A DNA stretch of 64,000 nucleotides from Muscardinus avellanarius. Lineage: Eukaryota > Chordata > Mammalia > Rodentia > Gliridae. Made by a program: the position numbers and the translations under genes. The notes under the pieces were generated by a model. That model was not told the DNA's origin, did not search any database, and saw only the letters and a list, made by a program, of their open reading frames with translations. Location: contig OY726561.1 in assembly GCA_963383645.1 (NCBI GenBank), forward strand, positions 25,524,826 to 25,588,825, in the 5' to 3' direction. This document shows positions 9,769 through 22,009 of the stretch, piece after piece (positions within the stretch are counted from its first letter, which is position 1; each line of letters starts with the position of its first letter).

Positions 9769-9780
9769 AAAGACATATTT
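9769..9780 (+). repeat. Target-site duplication of inverted L1, right copy
   Basis: AAAGACATATTT, identical to 6087-6098. Confidence 0.8.
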
Positions 9781-9862
9781 AGATAAGTGACAAAATTAAA
9801 TAGATATTCTTACTAAAAAATTACTGATGAAATGCTCACTGAAATACATATTTAAAAGTGGA

Positions 9863-10070
9863 AGCTGGGCGTGGTGGCGCACGCTTGTAATCCCCGTGCT
9901 TGGGAGTCTGAGACAGGAGGATCATGCAGGTTCGAAGCCAGCCTCTGCTGGCTTAAGAGACCCTGTTTCCAAATAAAATATAAAATAGGTCTGGGAGTGT
10001 AGCCTGGAGGTAGAAGACCCCTGGGTTCTATCCCCAGTACCACCAAAAAACAAACAAACAAACAAAATGA
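9863..10070 (+). mobile_element. B1-dID-type SINE, young subfamily
   Basis: The left half is GCTGGGCGTGGTGGCGCACG through GAGACCCTGTTTCC. The right half is GGTCTGGGAGTGTAGCC through CCCCAGTACCACC, followed by an AAAC-rich tail. The left half carries the short TGGCTTAAGAGACCC variant typical of the youngest copies here. Confidence 0.85.
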
Positions 10071-10499
10071 ATAAATAAAAGTCTAAAAAAACTTAAAAGT
10101 CTAAGAAAAGAGATCAAACTGTCACACAAGCATTTTCTGAGTGTCACAAACAGTAAGAATGACTTTGTAGATATACATGTATCAAAACAGAAAAGTACGT
10201 TTATGATTTTTATATATTAATACATAGTATTTAGGGTTTGATAGCTTATGTTAAAATCCTGGTTTATCTAATTAATAGTCTTCTAAAATTATATAAATTA
10301 TACATATAACATATTTTACAGGCAAAGTAAATATAGTGGACCTTTCCTAAAAAAATTAAGTAAAAAATTAAACGTGAAAATTTACATAAATGTTATATAT
10401 TAAAGACTTTTCACTAATGAACCATATGATTTATTATCTTTTTCTGTGATGATACATGATAATAAATATTTCAGCACTGTATTCTTAGCACCAGTTATA

Positions 10500-10862
10500 A
10501 CACCCTCATCTTCCAAATTTATATATTGATATCTTAATCCCCCAAATAAATAAACTTGAAGATAAACATGAGAGGAGATAATTTAATATACGTGAGGGAT
10601 TTAGATTATGACACTTCTAATGGGACTATTGTTTATATAAGAAGGAGAAAAGAACGAGATTGATTTCTCTCTATCTTGTAAGGGCAGAGTAAGAAGGAAA
10701 CTATCTACAAGCCAAGAAAAGGGACTTTACTAGGACCCAAATCAACCAACATCTTGGTCTTGGAATTTCTAGTCCCCAGAACTGTAAGAACCAAATATCT
10801 GGCATTTAAGTCAATTAGTTTATGATATTTTTATAGCAGCCTGAGAAGACCAAGACACTACG
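10500..10862 (+). mobile_element. MaLR-like LTR remnant
   Basis: It contains TATAAGAAGGAGAAAAGA, CTACAAGCCAAG, CCCCAGAACTGTAAGAACC and TATAGCAGCCTGAGAAGACC in the order known from MLT1-type MaLR LTRs. It is ancient and diverged. The subfamily is not fixed. Confidence 0.6.
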
Positions 10863-10997
10863 TCTTTTTCTCTTTCTGCAATCTTCTTAATGAAGATTAA
10901 TCTATAATCTTTGAATCTCTAATTCAACTACATCCTCATCATTGATTTCTTGTCATATGAATATCCCCATCCAGTTCATCTATCAAAATATCATTAA

Positions 10998-11215
10998 CAA
11001 GCCGGGCATGGTGACGCATGCTTGTAATCCCAGCATTCGGGAGGCTGAGACTGGAGGATCAAGGTTCGTGGATAGCCTCATCTACTTAGTGAGGCTCTCT
11101 GCAACTTAGTGAAACCCTGTTTCAAAATAAAAAATAAAAATAGGGCAGAGGATGTAGCTTGAAGTTCAAATGCCTCTGGGTTCCATCCCTAGACCTGCAA
11201 AAAAGAAAAAAAAAG
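10998..11215 (+). mobile_element. B1-dID-type SINE, older subfamily
   Basis: Starts GCCGGGCATGGTGACGCATG and contains the longer ACTTAGTGAGGCTCTCTGCAACTTAG segment. The ID-like half has GGATGTAGCTTGAAG. A TCATTAA duplication flanks it (10991-10997, 11216-11222). Confidence 0.85.
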
Positions 11216-11432
11216 TCATTAATAGGGTCCTGCTAGACAATATTTTGATCATGTCCCTCTATAAAACACAAAAACAAGTTTTTATTAGCTTCTTGTTACC
11301 TAAACTAAAAGCAATCCAAACTCCTTTCTCTAATATTGAATGGGTAAGAAATTGTTTAAAAAGGTAAATTTAATGTCAGCAGTGACTAGATGTAATGACA
11401 TATGAAATAATATGATGAAAATATTATGGCTG

Positions 11433-11629
11433 CGGGGCGTGGTGGCAGACGCTTGTAATCCCCGAGCTTGGGAGGTGGAAACAGGAGGATCGCGCAGGTT
11501 CGAAGCCAGCCGCGCTGGCGTAAGAGACCCTGTTTCAAAAATATAAAAATATGTCTGGGAGTGTAGCCCGAAGGTAGAAGGGCTTCCAGAAACCCCAGTA
11601 CCACCAAAAAAAAAAAAAAAAAGAAAAAA
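11433..11629 (+). mobile_element. B1-dID-type SINE, young subfamily, perfect 16-bp TSD
   Basis: The young-type sequence (GGCGTAAGAGACCC, GTCTGGGAGTGTAGCCC, GAAGGGCTTCCAG) ends in a long A tract. GAAAATATTATGGCTG at 11417-11432 is repeated exactly at 11630-11645. The perfect duplication indicates a recent insertion. Confidence 0.9.
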
Positions 11630-11645
11630 GAAAATATTATGGCTG

Positions 11646-12979
11646 TTGCATTGTTATCTCTATTAAATTTTGTTGATTAAAATGTAGCAGATACTGCTGG
11701 TGTCTGAACTTAACTCTCTGCTATGTATAAATTTCAGGGGAGGGCAGAACCAAAGGTCTCCTGAAGTCATAGAACTGATTATAACTGCTGACTCACTGTA
11801 TGGGACAAAGATTTTCTTAAGACATTCAACTCTTTTTGAACATTAAGCAGAAGTGCCTCGGTGTGTGAAACTTTTGAGCCTCCATTCAGCTTACCCTGTG
11901 CATTTTGATAAGAAAGTCTTTGATAGGAGTGAAAAAGTAATAGGCAGAGTGCTTTCAAAGAAGAATCCCAGAGCTTGGATTTGTGTGCATGTTTATCCAC
12001 CTATCAACAGTGGGTAAGTTCCCTCAGAGAGCAGATCAATCTTATTAATTATTGTTTTGAATTTACTTGTCCATTACTCTGTGGACTATCATTCAAGTTC
12101 CTTATGTACCCATCATTCTATGAAGCACTTTAGGTTTAGATTTGAATCAGTTTTCTCTTGTGTATTTTCCTTCTGTATTTCTTTTTCAATTCATGTCTAA
12201 TTCACTTCTCTTTATTAAAAGGCAGTCATGTTCATTTTGCTGTCAAAATTTTTTAAGTTATATTACAAATCTCACACCCATCATTCTGGGCCCCATTATA
12301 GGTACATTCGAACAGGCCCTTTTAAATTCAAAAGTCAGATTAAATGACAGCAGAGATGGTAGTAATTAGAGCATGACATATATGTGTAGGGTCACCTTGC
12401 ATCTCCAATGAAAATCACTTTTCAAAATACTAACTCAGCAACATTTTGACAAACTGACTTCAGATAATTTCCTTATTATTGGAGCAACTTATCTTTAGTT
12501 TATAAATAAAATTTGTGAATATTGGAAATGTATAAGCAATACAATGACCTTTGGGCATATAGCTGACTCTACTATGGAAAAATCTTCCTCCCTCTCTGCT
12601 TTTCACAATACTTTAATGAAAAATCATTTTGATTTATACTGCACTGTTCTAAGAATAAAGATAATACTCTCTTACTTTGCACACATAAAATTGAATTAAA
12701 AAGATCTAATGTTAATAAGAAATCAGATTAATTATTTTTGCAGTTTTTATTATTAAATGTTAAAAACAACCTTTCCAGTGTATGTTTCCATTTTAAAGGA
12801 AACAATAAAAGATGATTCAAAAATCATATAAATGAAAGAAACTATGATAACTATGGCAAAAATCTTAAATTTTCTATTCTGCAGAATAGTTCTTGAAAGA
12901 AAAGATAATATATTAACACATTTTGTCCATAGGATCCATTCCAAAATCTCCACTGGAATTTTGTTTGATTTTTATCTAT
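11646..12979. other. No gene seen
   Basis: Moderately AT-rich sequence. Short open frames at 11779-12000 and 12142-12369 have no family resemblance. Nothing else is supported. Confidence 0.4.
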
Positions 12980-13192
12980 TTTTGCCACAGTGAATTGAAC
13001 ATTCTACCTCTGAACTATACCCCAAACCTTTTTAATATTTTGTGTTTGTTTGTTTGTTTGTTTTGAAAAAGGGTCTTGCTAGGTTTCTGAAAGGCTCACT
13101 AAATTGCTCAGGCTTGTCTTAAACCTGCAATCCTCCCTCTCAGTTTCTCAACTACTGGGATTAGGTGTGTGCACCACTATGCTCATACCCAG
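12980..13192 (-). mobile_element. B1-dID-type SINE, old and diverged
   Basis: The minus-strand dimer shows as a reversed ID half (GAATTGAACATTCTACCTCTGA) and a reversed B1 half (CAATCCTCCCTCTCAG..GGGATTAGGTGTGTGCACC). A GTTT microsatellite lies in the linker. Confidence 0.7.
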
Positions 13193-16138
13193 TGAATTAT
13201 TGAAACCACAGGTAACACAGTAGTTGATATATAGAATTTTCTCCTGTGCATGCCTATCTGTAGTAAAGTTTAATTTATAGATTAGGCATGGTGACAGATT
13301 AACAATAATAAAATGGAAAAATATAACAATATATTTTAATAAGTTATTTAAATGTCATGAGTTATTCATTTCTGAAATATTCTTTTTAATATTTTCAACT
13401 CTTTAATCACAAGTAACAGAAAACTGTGGAAAGCAAAATATTTGTAAGAAATGTTTTTTTTTTCTAGACACTAGTTAAATTGTCCAAAATGATTGACCAA
13501 ATAAACACAATAATTTAGTAAAAGTCACAGTGGTAATATTTTTATTTTTATATCTTTTAAAAAGTTTTTGCTGCATTAAGTAAATATGCACATACATATA
13601 CACATACATATACATAAATACATATTTATACATACATATATATATACATATATTCATACATATATACACATTCTATATATATTCTCTCTATATATCATAT
13701 ATATATATGATTGAACCATTCTCTATATATTCTTTATACTTAATTAAATCAAATTTTTACGTATGTATTTATTTTAATATTAGTTCTATTTTTATATCTT
13801 AATAATTTACCTTTCATTGTAATACATTGATTATGTTTTATTATTGTTCCAGTTTTTATATTTTCAATTATATGTTCTTTTATATCTCATAATTCATTAA
13901 AATAGCCAAGGAGTTTTTATTTATATTTGTCCTTTTTTCCACATATTAGGGCATTTTAAGATTTGTACAAGGTAATCATCTAATTACCTGAGAACTATTT
14001 TGTCCCTCTTGGAATATTAATTCTATATCTGAAATGCATTAAACTCTTCTACTGTTCCAGAAATTTCATGATAATTGAATGATGTAACTATTTTATATAT
14101 CTTGGCAGACATATAAACTTATAGGTACTTAGTAAGTCCAGTACTTTTATAAACAATCTTTAAATATCTTAACTTTGAAAATTTTGAGTGACATTAAGGT
14201 GATATGCTCTAGTAGAATTACCTTTAAGAAAATTATAATCTAAGAATGGGAAATAAAGCAAGAGGATAACTATCTGCATGTCCATTCTGTATCATATTGC
14301 ACTATTGACAGACCCATCCAAAAATTATTTAATTTTCCACAATATTATATATTTTTTGAGTTTATATAGTATTTGAATAATGTCTGGTCACTGGGGAGTT
14401 ACAAATATACTTGTCAATATATGTCCAGTGGAAATGATATCATAACGATTATAATTTTTGTCCTTTAGGATATGAAACTATTATATTTAACCTAGTAATC
14501 TTATTCTTGTATTCAACTTCAATATCTTTTTAATAGACTATAAAAACACTTAATCCACAAATATTTTTGGAATCAGTCTTCTGATCTTATGTAGTTATAT
14601 GTAGTTATTTATTAGCTAACATTGTGAATAATATTTTTGACATATTTTATTCTATATTTACGTGAAAATAATGATTTTTTAAAAACTGGAAAACCATAGT
14701 TTGAAAGAATAAAATTCAAAAGAATGTTATTAACCAAATTATAAAAAATACTTCATGTCTTCAGAATTAGAACTAGTTTAAAAAACATTAGTGTCATTTT
14801 GTTAGTTGACTGTATATAAAAATATATCATCCTCAAGATAAACTAAAGCATTATTTTAGTTATATTATTTTTCTATGTAGAATTTTGAAGTGTCATTGGT
14901 CATCTATTTCTTATCAATGCATATGACTGTACACAAAATAAATATTTTGCTATGTTCTTATGATTTGAAATCAAAGAAAGCCTAGGAGAGGAATCAGACT
15001 GAAGGAACCTTACCGAAGCTGGGAAGTGAAATGAGAATCTGGCAGTGAAGTCAAAGAGCCCTTGGCTATAGCTCTTCAGAGCAGTATTTCTTTTTCTGTC
15101 AGGTAAGTTCAACAAGGTAGAAAAATTATGGTCTACCTAGAGGTTCAACTTGTAAAAGATGTTTACTTGTAGGGCCATTTGACTGCACTTAGTGCAATAA
15201 AGAGCAATCATTTGACCTCATGACAAGTGAAGGGGGGATGAATAACATGTTGCATTCAGAGGGCACAGCTCAGGGAGAGGCAGAGTCCAGACTTGCAGAG
15301 ATGCTCTTCTTTAAATATTCAAAGAAATCCCACTGCTAACTTTATAGTGACTGAAACCAGAATAAAAACAGTGAATTAGAGAGTAAACAGCAATAACAAA
15401 CATTTCTGCAATGCTTCAATGCAGTTTACTTGAAAATATTGTGTATAGTTTTGCACTTACAAATAGTGTATGTGCTAATGTTTTAATATTATAATTTCAT
15501 GTTGGCTGTGAATAAATGTCACTAATGCTTATAGAAGTGTTACTTTGATATATATATATCTTCCTTGAGATATAAATTTTTAATCATTTCAAGAATATTT
15601 TCACTCTAAACTACTACATGCTACTCTAATTCCTTCTAAGCTAAATTATTACATATATTTGACTTTAAGGTATACATTTTTTGTGAATGAATGTCTCTAA
15701 AATTTGGTCACCCACTAAAACTGATGAAGTATAGAAACTTAATTGACAGTATTTTGTCATTTTTAGTGGTGTGACACATAACAGAATTTCAATAATGACT
15801 TTCTAACTTCAACATATGAAAGTTGTTGCATGACTGAGATTTCTAGAATTTCTGTCCTGGTCTAAGGTCTCTTATGAAGTGGGTTGATGATAATAGTTAT
15901 GCCAGGATAATAAATGATAAAAGGTCATATGCTAATTAAATGGATCTAATTTTCTAGCAAAATGAATATATGAATATATAGTGCATAGCTACATGGATCA
16001 CACTCCCATTCTTAGTATATGGCCATAAAAATGCATACACAGACCATAAAGGGGGCCATGAATTAAGAAATGTGATCTACAACAATTGTCTTAAGATCTC
16101 TATTTGTTTTTATGAAAAAAGTTAACAATTCTTAATAA
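13193..16138. other. Long AT-rich stretch, no gene seen
   Basis: Very AT-rich, with an ACAT/TA-rich simple repeat near 13590-13710. I see no exon-like or tRNA-like signal. The 71-aa frame at 14900-15115 (minus) is not recognisable. Confidence 0.4.
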
Positions 16139-16148
16139 AATGTCCATT

Positions 16149-16210
16149 TTTTTTTTTTATTGTACTGGGGTTCCTGGAAACCCTTCTACCTCTGGGCTAC
16201 ATTCCCAGAC

Positions 16211-16279
<69 letters not shown>

Positions 16280-16400
16280 TTTTTTAAATTTGGAAACAGG
16301 ATCTCTTAAGCCAGCAAGGCTGGCTTCGAACCTGCAAGATCCTCCTGTCTCCGCCTCCCAAGCATGGGTATTACAAGCTTGCGCCACCACGCCCAGCTAG
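16149..16400 (-). mobile_element. Young B1-dID-type SINE with expanded (TA)n linker
   Basis: The minus-strand young subfamily shows as T-rich tail, reversed ID half (GGTTCCTGGAAACCCTTCTA), then a (TA)n run of about 60 bp (16214-16274) in the linker, then reversed B1 half ending GCGCCACCACGCCCAGCT. AATGTCCATT occurs at both edges (16139-16148, 16401-16410). Confidence 0.88.
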
Positions 16401-16951
16401 AATGTCCATTCTGATTGTCTACAGAGATGTTTAAGTTCATAAAATATTTTTAAATGATGTATATTATCTATAAACTTATTTAAATTATTCACTAACAAAG
16501 GGAATATCTGGCATTTAACAGTTTTTCTATTTATTTATTCATTCAATGAAGGTTTGTTTTATAAAGTATTTAGCACACACTAAGTAAATATTTATCTAAA
16601 GAAAAAGTAAATTTGAGCTTATTGGACCATCTTCCATGTGTGTGTGCATGCTCATGTCTGGGTATTAAAACAGACCTGAAGGAAAAAACTTTAATTAACT
16701 AATGATTACCTTAGGATCCAGATCAAAGATTTGGAAGATAAATTTTCAAATAAGTAAGAAGGCACATTGAGTGGTGTTTATTGTTTTTTAAAAAATAATA
16801 ATGTTTTGTAGACCTGTTAATATTTCACTTCTTACCAAAATCTATAGAAGAATAACTCTTAGGAAATAATTCATTATCAGAAACTATCATGTTGAAACTT
16901 GTATTTTGTTGAGACAATCAATACTTTTAGAAAATGGCTATTGTGTCTGTG

Positions 16952-17425
16952 TAGGATCAACCTAGGTATCTCTCAACAGATGAATGGAGTAAAAAACTTT
17001 GTTATATACACGCAATGGGATTTTACTTAGTCACAAAAGTCACAAAGAAGAGCAAAACACCCCATTTGCAGTAAAATGGATGGAATTTAAGAATATTATA
17101 CTGAATATAGCCAGTGTCAAGAAACAATTAGATGTATGTTCTCTCTTATTCATGAAAACTAGAGAAATATTAATAAGGGCAATTTTAGATAGATTAAGAT
17201 AAGGGGAGTAATTAAGGAGCATTAGTGAAAGGAGGGTGGAAAGTCATAAAAATGTAATAGTTAAAACAATATTATAAATATATATAAAATTACCAAATTC
17301 ATATGAAAGGTATGTGGGGGGAGAGGAAGGAGAGGGAATCAGGTGGGGAGAATTGTTTTCATGTATTTTTCTGATACTCAGTACCTCAATATGATAAAAA
17401 TTACAATGAACCAAATTTAAAAAGA
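16952..17425 (+). mobile_element. 5'-truncated L1, ORF2 C-terminus to 3' end
   Basis: The ORF2-derived run TCTCAACAGATGAATGGA..GCAATGGGATTTTACT and the AAAATGGATGGAA motif lead into a purine-rich 3'UTR and an ACAATGAACC/AAA end. It is diverged, with no intact frame. Confidence 0.7.
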
Positions 17426-18261
17426 AAAGAAAGAAAATGTGATGTTACCTATGAACAATTCAAAACTAAGTTTGGTAAATACCAAGCTGTAATTTTTTTT
17501 CAGTCTAGAAAGAGAAGATGCTAAATAAATTTTATTATATTTTCTTCTCTAATATGCTACTCCAATCATTTTTAAACTTGGCAACAATAAAACTATAGGA
17601 TTTTATTTGTATATGTATATGTGTATATAATTTTAATGGTGAGTAAAAATATCCTATGGGAGAACTGACTTGAATATCTTTTAAGCAGATTTAAGTAGGC
17701 TTCATTACATACTGAAAATATAGCCATATTCCCTGTTCTGAATCTGTATATTTGAAAATATTTAAGCATATTTCAGAAGATTGCATTTCAGTTGTCTCTA
17801 TACTTTATATATTTTCTAAATTATGGTAGAAGTAATAGTAACATAATTTTAAAATGCTGTTTTGTGAGTTTCAGATTTGTGATGAGTTCTTAAATTTGCT
17901 TTGCAAATTTTCTGCATCTCTGACTGATTTTTAAACAAGCTCTTTTTTGTGTCATCTAATGGGAATGCTCAGGATATGAATAGCTTTCTAAGATGGATGG
18001 AACTTTTTTGGGGGGGATCCTGAATAGGGAGTCTGTAGATCAAAATTCAAGTCATGTTTCTTCACATTCCCTCAGCAAAGCAGTGAACACTAGGTCAGAA
18101 TCACAGCCTAAATGTCAGGATAAAAGAAACAAAAGATGCTTCATAAGAAAATTGTGGAGCAGTGCTGCACTGGATGCCAGGAGAGCTTTATAGACTACTA
18201 AATGCAGCCTCCATTTGTGGCAGGTGTTTTCATTTTTCATTTCCTTGACATTGGTAAAGAC
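17426..18261. other. No gene seen
   Basis: AT-rich. The short frame at 17993-18193 has no recognised match. Confidence 0.4.
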
Positions 18262-18535
18262 TGTCTCAGCCCATTTTATATTACCATAAACAAATACTTG
18301 AGCTTGGCTACTTTATAAACAAAATAAATTTGTTTCTTACAGTTCTGGAGGTTGGAAATTCCAACTTTAGGGAATGAACATTAAGTATCAGTATCTGTGT
18401 TTCCAAGATAGTGTCTTCTTTGCTGTGTTTCTCCAGAAGGGTAGGAAAACAGGTCTTAAGGGTAGAAGGATAGAAGAGAATACATCCCTGCAAGCCCAAT
18501 TTTAGTAACATGAATCCATTTATGCACTTGTGATC
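18262..18535 (-). mobile_element. MaLR-like LTR remnant, antisense
   Basis: TCAGCCCATTTTATATTACC, GGCTACTTTATAAACAAAAT, then TTCTTACAGTTCTGGAGGTTG is the reversed 3' end typical of MaLR LTRs (their CTCCAGAACTGTGAG motif read backwards). Confidence 0.6.
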
Positions 18536-19069
18536 TAAAGAAAAGGTTCTATTCTCTCAACACTGCAGTGCTGGCGAAAATGTTTCCAATGCATGAATTT
18601 GGGGTAAATATTCAGTAAAGGTTGATAGTTCACATGCTATTTTTCTTTAGATGAGGAAAATTTAGCATTCTTTATTATTGAATTTTAATAGAAAAATACA
18701 ATAAATAAAATGAATAGTTTTCTTAGAATCTTTTACAGAATTAGGTCAGATCTTAAATGATGGGATTGCCATTATCAACAATGATTAATGAGTAGAATTA
18801 TTTCAGTTATCTAAGCCTCTCATGAGATTTCCCCTCATACTACAAGAATTAATCTGCATATTTATGTTTTAATTTTTACAACATGTAATGCCAGAAAGGA
18901 GTCAAAAATTTAAATGGAAATAGACTTTGCAAGTAGGTTCATGTAAGTGAAATCAACAGGCCTTCAGAAAGATAAAAATAGAGGAAAAAAAGTATAAGAA
19001 GTATTAGGAGAGCATCAATACTCTTCCTGTATATGGGCCATGGGTCTGTCTCTTTTATAAACAATTGTA

Positions 19070-19288
19070 GGCCTGGCATGGTGGCGCACGCTTGTAATCC
19101 CCGCGCTTGGGAGGCGGAGACAGGAGGATCGCGCAGGTTCGAAGCCAGCCGGGCTGGCTTAAGAGACCCTGTTTCCAAAAATAAAAAAATAGGTCTGGGA
19201 GTGTAGCCCGGAGGTAGAAGGGCTTCCAGGAACCCCAGCACCACCAAAATAAATAAATAAATAATAAATAAATAAATAAAATAAAAAA
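19070..19288 (+). mobile_element. Young B1-dID-type SINE, perfect 13-bp TSD
   Basis: A near-consensus young copy (GCGCACGCTTGTAATCCCCG, GGCTGGCTTAAGAGACCC, GTCTGGGAGTGTAGCCCGGA) with a TAAA tail. ATAAACAATTGTA flanks it at 19057-19069 and 19289-19301. Confidence 0.92.
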
Positions 19289-19559
19289 ATAAACAATTGT
19301 AATTCTTTGACAAATGTAAGGGGAAGGTGATAAGCATTCCTAAAGACTCAGTAGATTTCTGCTCAAAATAATATTTTGTTTAATAATGTTACTACAAAGC
19401 AATTTAGCAAAAAGAAAATATAAAAGGAATAAAATTATAATCTTAGAAATAAGGGTAAAATATTGTTAATATAAGAAATATCATTATCTTCAACCCAATA
19501 TAGTCTCTGATAAAATATAGTATCAAATACTTAGTATCTGACAACTACAATGTAAAGAA

Positions 19560-19645
19560 TGTTACATACATTACCCTCATTTGATCTTTCCAATAATGCT
19601 TTGAAGCAGTTACTATCACCATTTATAAGTTTAAGAAAATCTAAG
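19560..19645 (-). mobile_element. MIR-like SINE fragment, antisense
   Basis: TTACATACATTACCCTCATT, then AATGCTTTGAAGCAGTTACTATC and ACCATTTATAAGTTTAAG, parallels the reverse complement of the MIR 3' half (decayed relative to CTCATTTAATCC..CCCATTTTACAGATG). Confidence 0.5.
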
Positions 19646-19764
19646 AAAAAGGACTATAGATAGAAAGAATGTTAGATTTACTCTTGAAAATAGATGGGCT
19701 GAATGACAGTTAAATTACCTTTACTGGAAACATTCTGTTTTTTCTCTTTTAAATGTGCCTTCTC

Positions 19765-19942
19765 GCCGGGCGTGGTGGCACATGCTTGTAATCCCTGCGC
19801 TTGGGAGGATCGCGCAGGTTCGAAGCCAGCAGCGCGTGCTGGTTTAGGAGACCCTGTTTCCAAAAAAAAAAAAAAGTAAAAAATAGGTCTGGGAGTGTAG
19901 CCCGGAGGTAGAAGGGCTTCCAGGAACCCCAGTAGCACTACA

Positions 19943-19993
<51 letters not shown>

Positions 19994-19996
19994 ATA
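19765..19996 (+). mobile_element. Young B1-dID-type SINE with internal deletion, 15-bp TSD
   Basis: Young subfamily, but the GAGGCGGAGACA segment of the B1 half is missing (GGGAGGATCGCGCAGG). The tail is an (AAAT)n expansion (about 19945-19996). TAAATGTGCCTTCTC flanks it at 19750-19764 and 19997-20011. Confidence 0.9.
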
Positions 19997-20458
19997 TAAA
20001 TGTGCCTTCTCTCTACGGGCTGGCCTTTAAGAATGGGTCAGTTCAGGAGAACACTCTTAAATTTCTGTTAAACAAATTAGAGTATTGGATCTTTAGCAGT
20101 TGTTTTGATTTTATTTTGTAGAAATTCTGAACCACATTAACCATGGTATTTTCTATTACTGCAAGGTCTGATAAGTTTACTATTCATTAAAAATATTTAA
20201 ATATTTATCAGTTATTTGGTGAAAACCAAACATCAATGAAACAATTTTAAAAAGGTTAAGATAGAAACTACTAGCCACTTTGTTTCTCAGATTACTTTAT
20301 TTTTAAAGCAAATAATAAATAAATAAAAACTTTGTTCACACTGCATTGATTTGTTATTTGTCAAATTAATAGGAACTATATACTGCAAAATGAATTTAAA
20401 AGGAGTGTCTTTTTAAAGAAATTTAATCACATAGATAATTATTATAAAATAATAGAGA

Positions 20459-20672
20459 GTCGGGCTTGGTGGCCCACATTTGTAATCCCTGTACTTGGGA
20501 GGCTGAGACAGGGGAATCACAGGTTTGTAGCCAGCCTCCAGTATTTAGTGAGGCCCTCTGCAACTTTGTTAGACCCTGTTTCAAAATATAGAATAAAAAT
20601 TGTACTGAAATAGCTTGGAGAAAAATGCCCCTGGGTTCCATCCCCAAAGTACAAAAAAGAAAAAAAAAAAAG
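20459..20672 (+). mobile_element. B1-dID-type SINE, older subfamily
   Basis: GTCGGGCTTGGTGGCCCACA through AGACCCTGTTTCAAAATATA. The ID half is decayed (GAAATAGCTTGGAG) but ends CCCCTGGGTTCCATCCCCA with an A tail. Confidence 0.8.
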
Positions 20673-20710
20673 GTATAGATTGAACTTAGAATTGGTACTA
20701 AATCTTAATG

Positions 20711-21300
20711 TATTATTAGTGCATTGCAATCATCCATCGTAGTGAAGTCCAATGTGCTAAAACATACATTCACATAGCTATTTGTATATTCCCCTCCAAA
20801 TCCCACCTTTATCTGCTTTCTTCCTCTACATGAGTGAATTAGTAAGATTGTTAGTAATACTGTTACATATTCCTGTAGTAATATTTGAAATATTTTCTTC
20901 TTAAATCTTCCTTCTTCCATTCTTCCTCTCCCTTAGCCCCCTTCAACCACTTTACATAGCTCTCTCTGCATTATTTAAAATTATTTATTTTTTCCTATTT
21001 CCTCTCTTGCTACCACATATGAGAGAAAATATACCACACGGCATTCTGAAACTAATATCACAGTATAATAGTCTCCATTATCATTCATTTTACTTCAAAT
21101 TAGATATGTTTTCCTCTGAATGACTGAATAAAACTCCATTGTGTATATATACCACATTTCCTTTTTCTGGTCATTTGTTGAAGGACACCTGGGTTGGTTC
21201 TATAATTTGACTATTTCTTACTGTGATGCTACAAACACTGGTATGCACATATCACTATGGTATCCTAACTGAGAAGTAGAATAGTTACATCATAATTTAT
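20711..21300 (-). mobile_element. 5'-truncated L1, 3' end antisense
   Basis: TTATTAGTGCATTGCAATCATC is the reversed L1 3' terminus. It is followed by a pyrimidine-rich 3'UTR and a reversed ORF2 C-terminus (CTCCATTGTGTATATATACC, CCTGGGTTGGTTC). Confidence 0.7.
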
Positions 21301-21307
21301 TCGTTTT

Positions 21308-21880
21308 ATACTTTTATGGGTGTACTATAGTCTCACATCATAATATAGGTTATAGTGGTAGTGACATGTATGCACACAGCACTTGCTGAGTTTTTCTCCT
21401 GGTTCTTCCCCATTTCTCCTCCCCCATACAAGATATTTTGACTGGCATCGGTATTCTCACATATCTACATAATGTCACTGGATATATATTCTTCATTAAT
21501 TTTCCTCTCCACACTGTCCTAAAACTACCTCCCTCAGTCCACTTAAGTTTCTCCTCCATTTTCTAGAATCCCTTTCTTATTCCAATTATTCTCTAGCTTT
21601 CCTATGTGAAAGAAAACATATAAACATTCACTTTCTCTGACTGGATAATCCTGCTTAACACAATATGCTCCAGGCCTATTTTAATACAAATAACATAATT
21701 TTGTTCTTTATTGCTTAGTAGGATTCAGTTGTGCAATCCCATCATTTTGTAATCCACTCATCTGTTTGTATGTACTTGGGTTGAGTTGGTTCCATAGTTT
21801 GCTTATTTTGAATGCATATTCATGTTTATTGCATTTCTACTTTTTCATTGCAGAATGACAATCTGATGGTATACTTAAAG
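21308..21880 (-). mobile_element. Second 5'-truncated L1 3' end, antisense
   Basis: TTTATGGGTGTACTATAGTC restarts the same reversed L1 3' terminus. The pyrimidine-rich 3'UTR and reversed ORF2 C-terminus (CATCTGTTTGTATG, TTGGTTCCATAGTTTGC) follow. It lies head to tail with 20711-21300 as an independent old copy. Confidence 0.7.
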
Positions 21881-22009
21881 GATGAAGAAAAGTTAATTTG
21901 AACATATTTTAGAGAATTTCAGGAAGAAAAGGCCACAAAATAAATGATTGTGCCAAGAAATAATATAGTATTACTGATGAAAATGCAAGCAATTCTGTGG
22001 AGTTAAATA

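Noticed and set aside
13475..13669. 64-aa frame rich in Tyr, Met and Cys
   Set aside because: It is a translation of the ACATACAT/TA simple repeat.
19945..19995. Evenly spaced direct repeats that might suggest a CRISPR-like array
   Set aside because: It is an (AAAT)n SINE tail with no spacers. This and the other tandem arrays in the window are microsatellites or a minisatellite.
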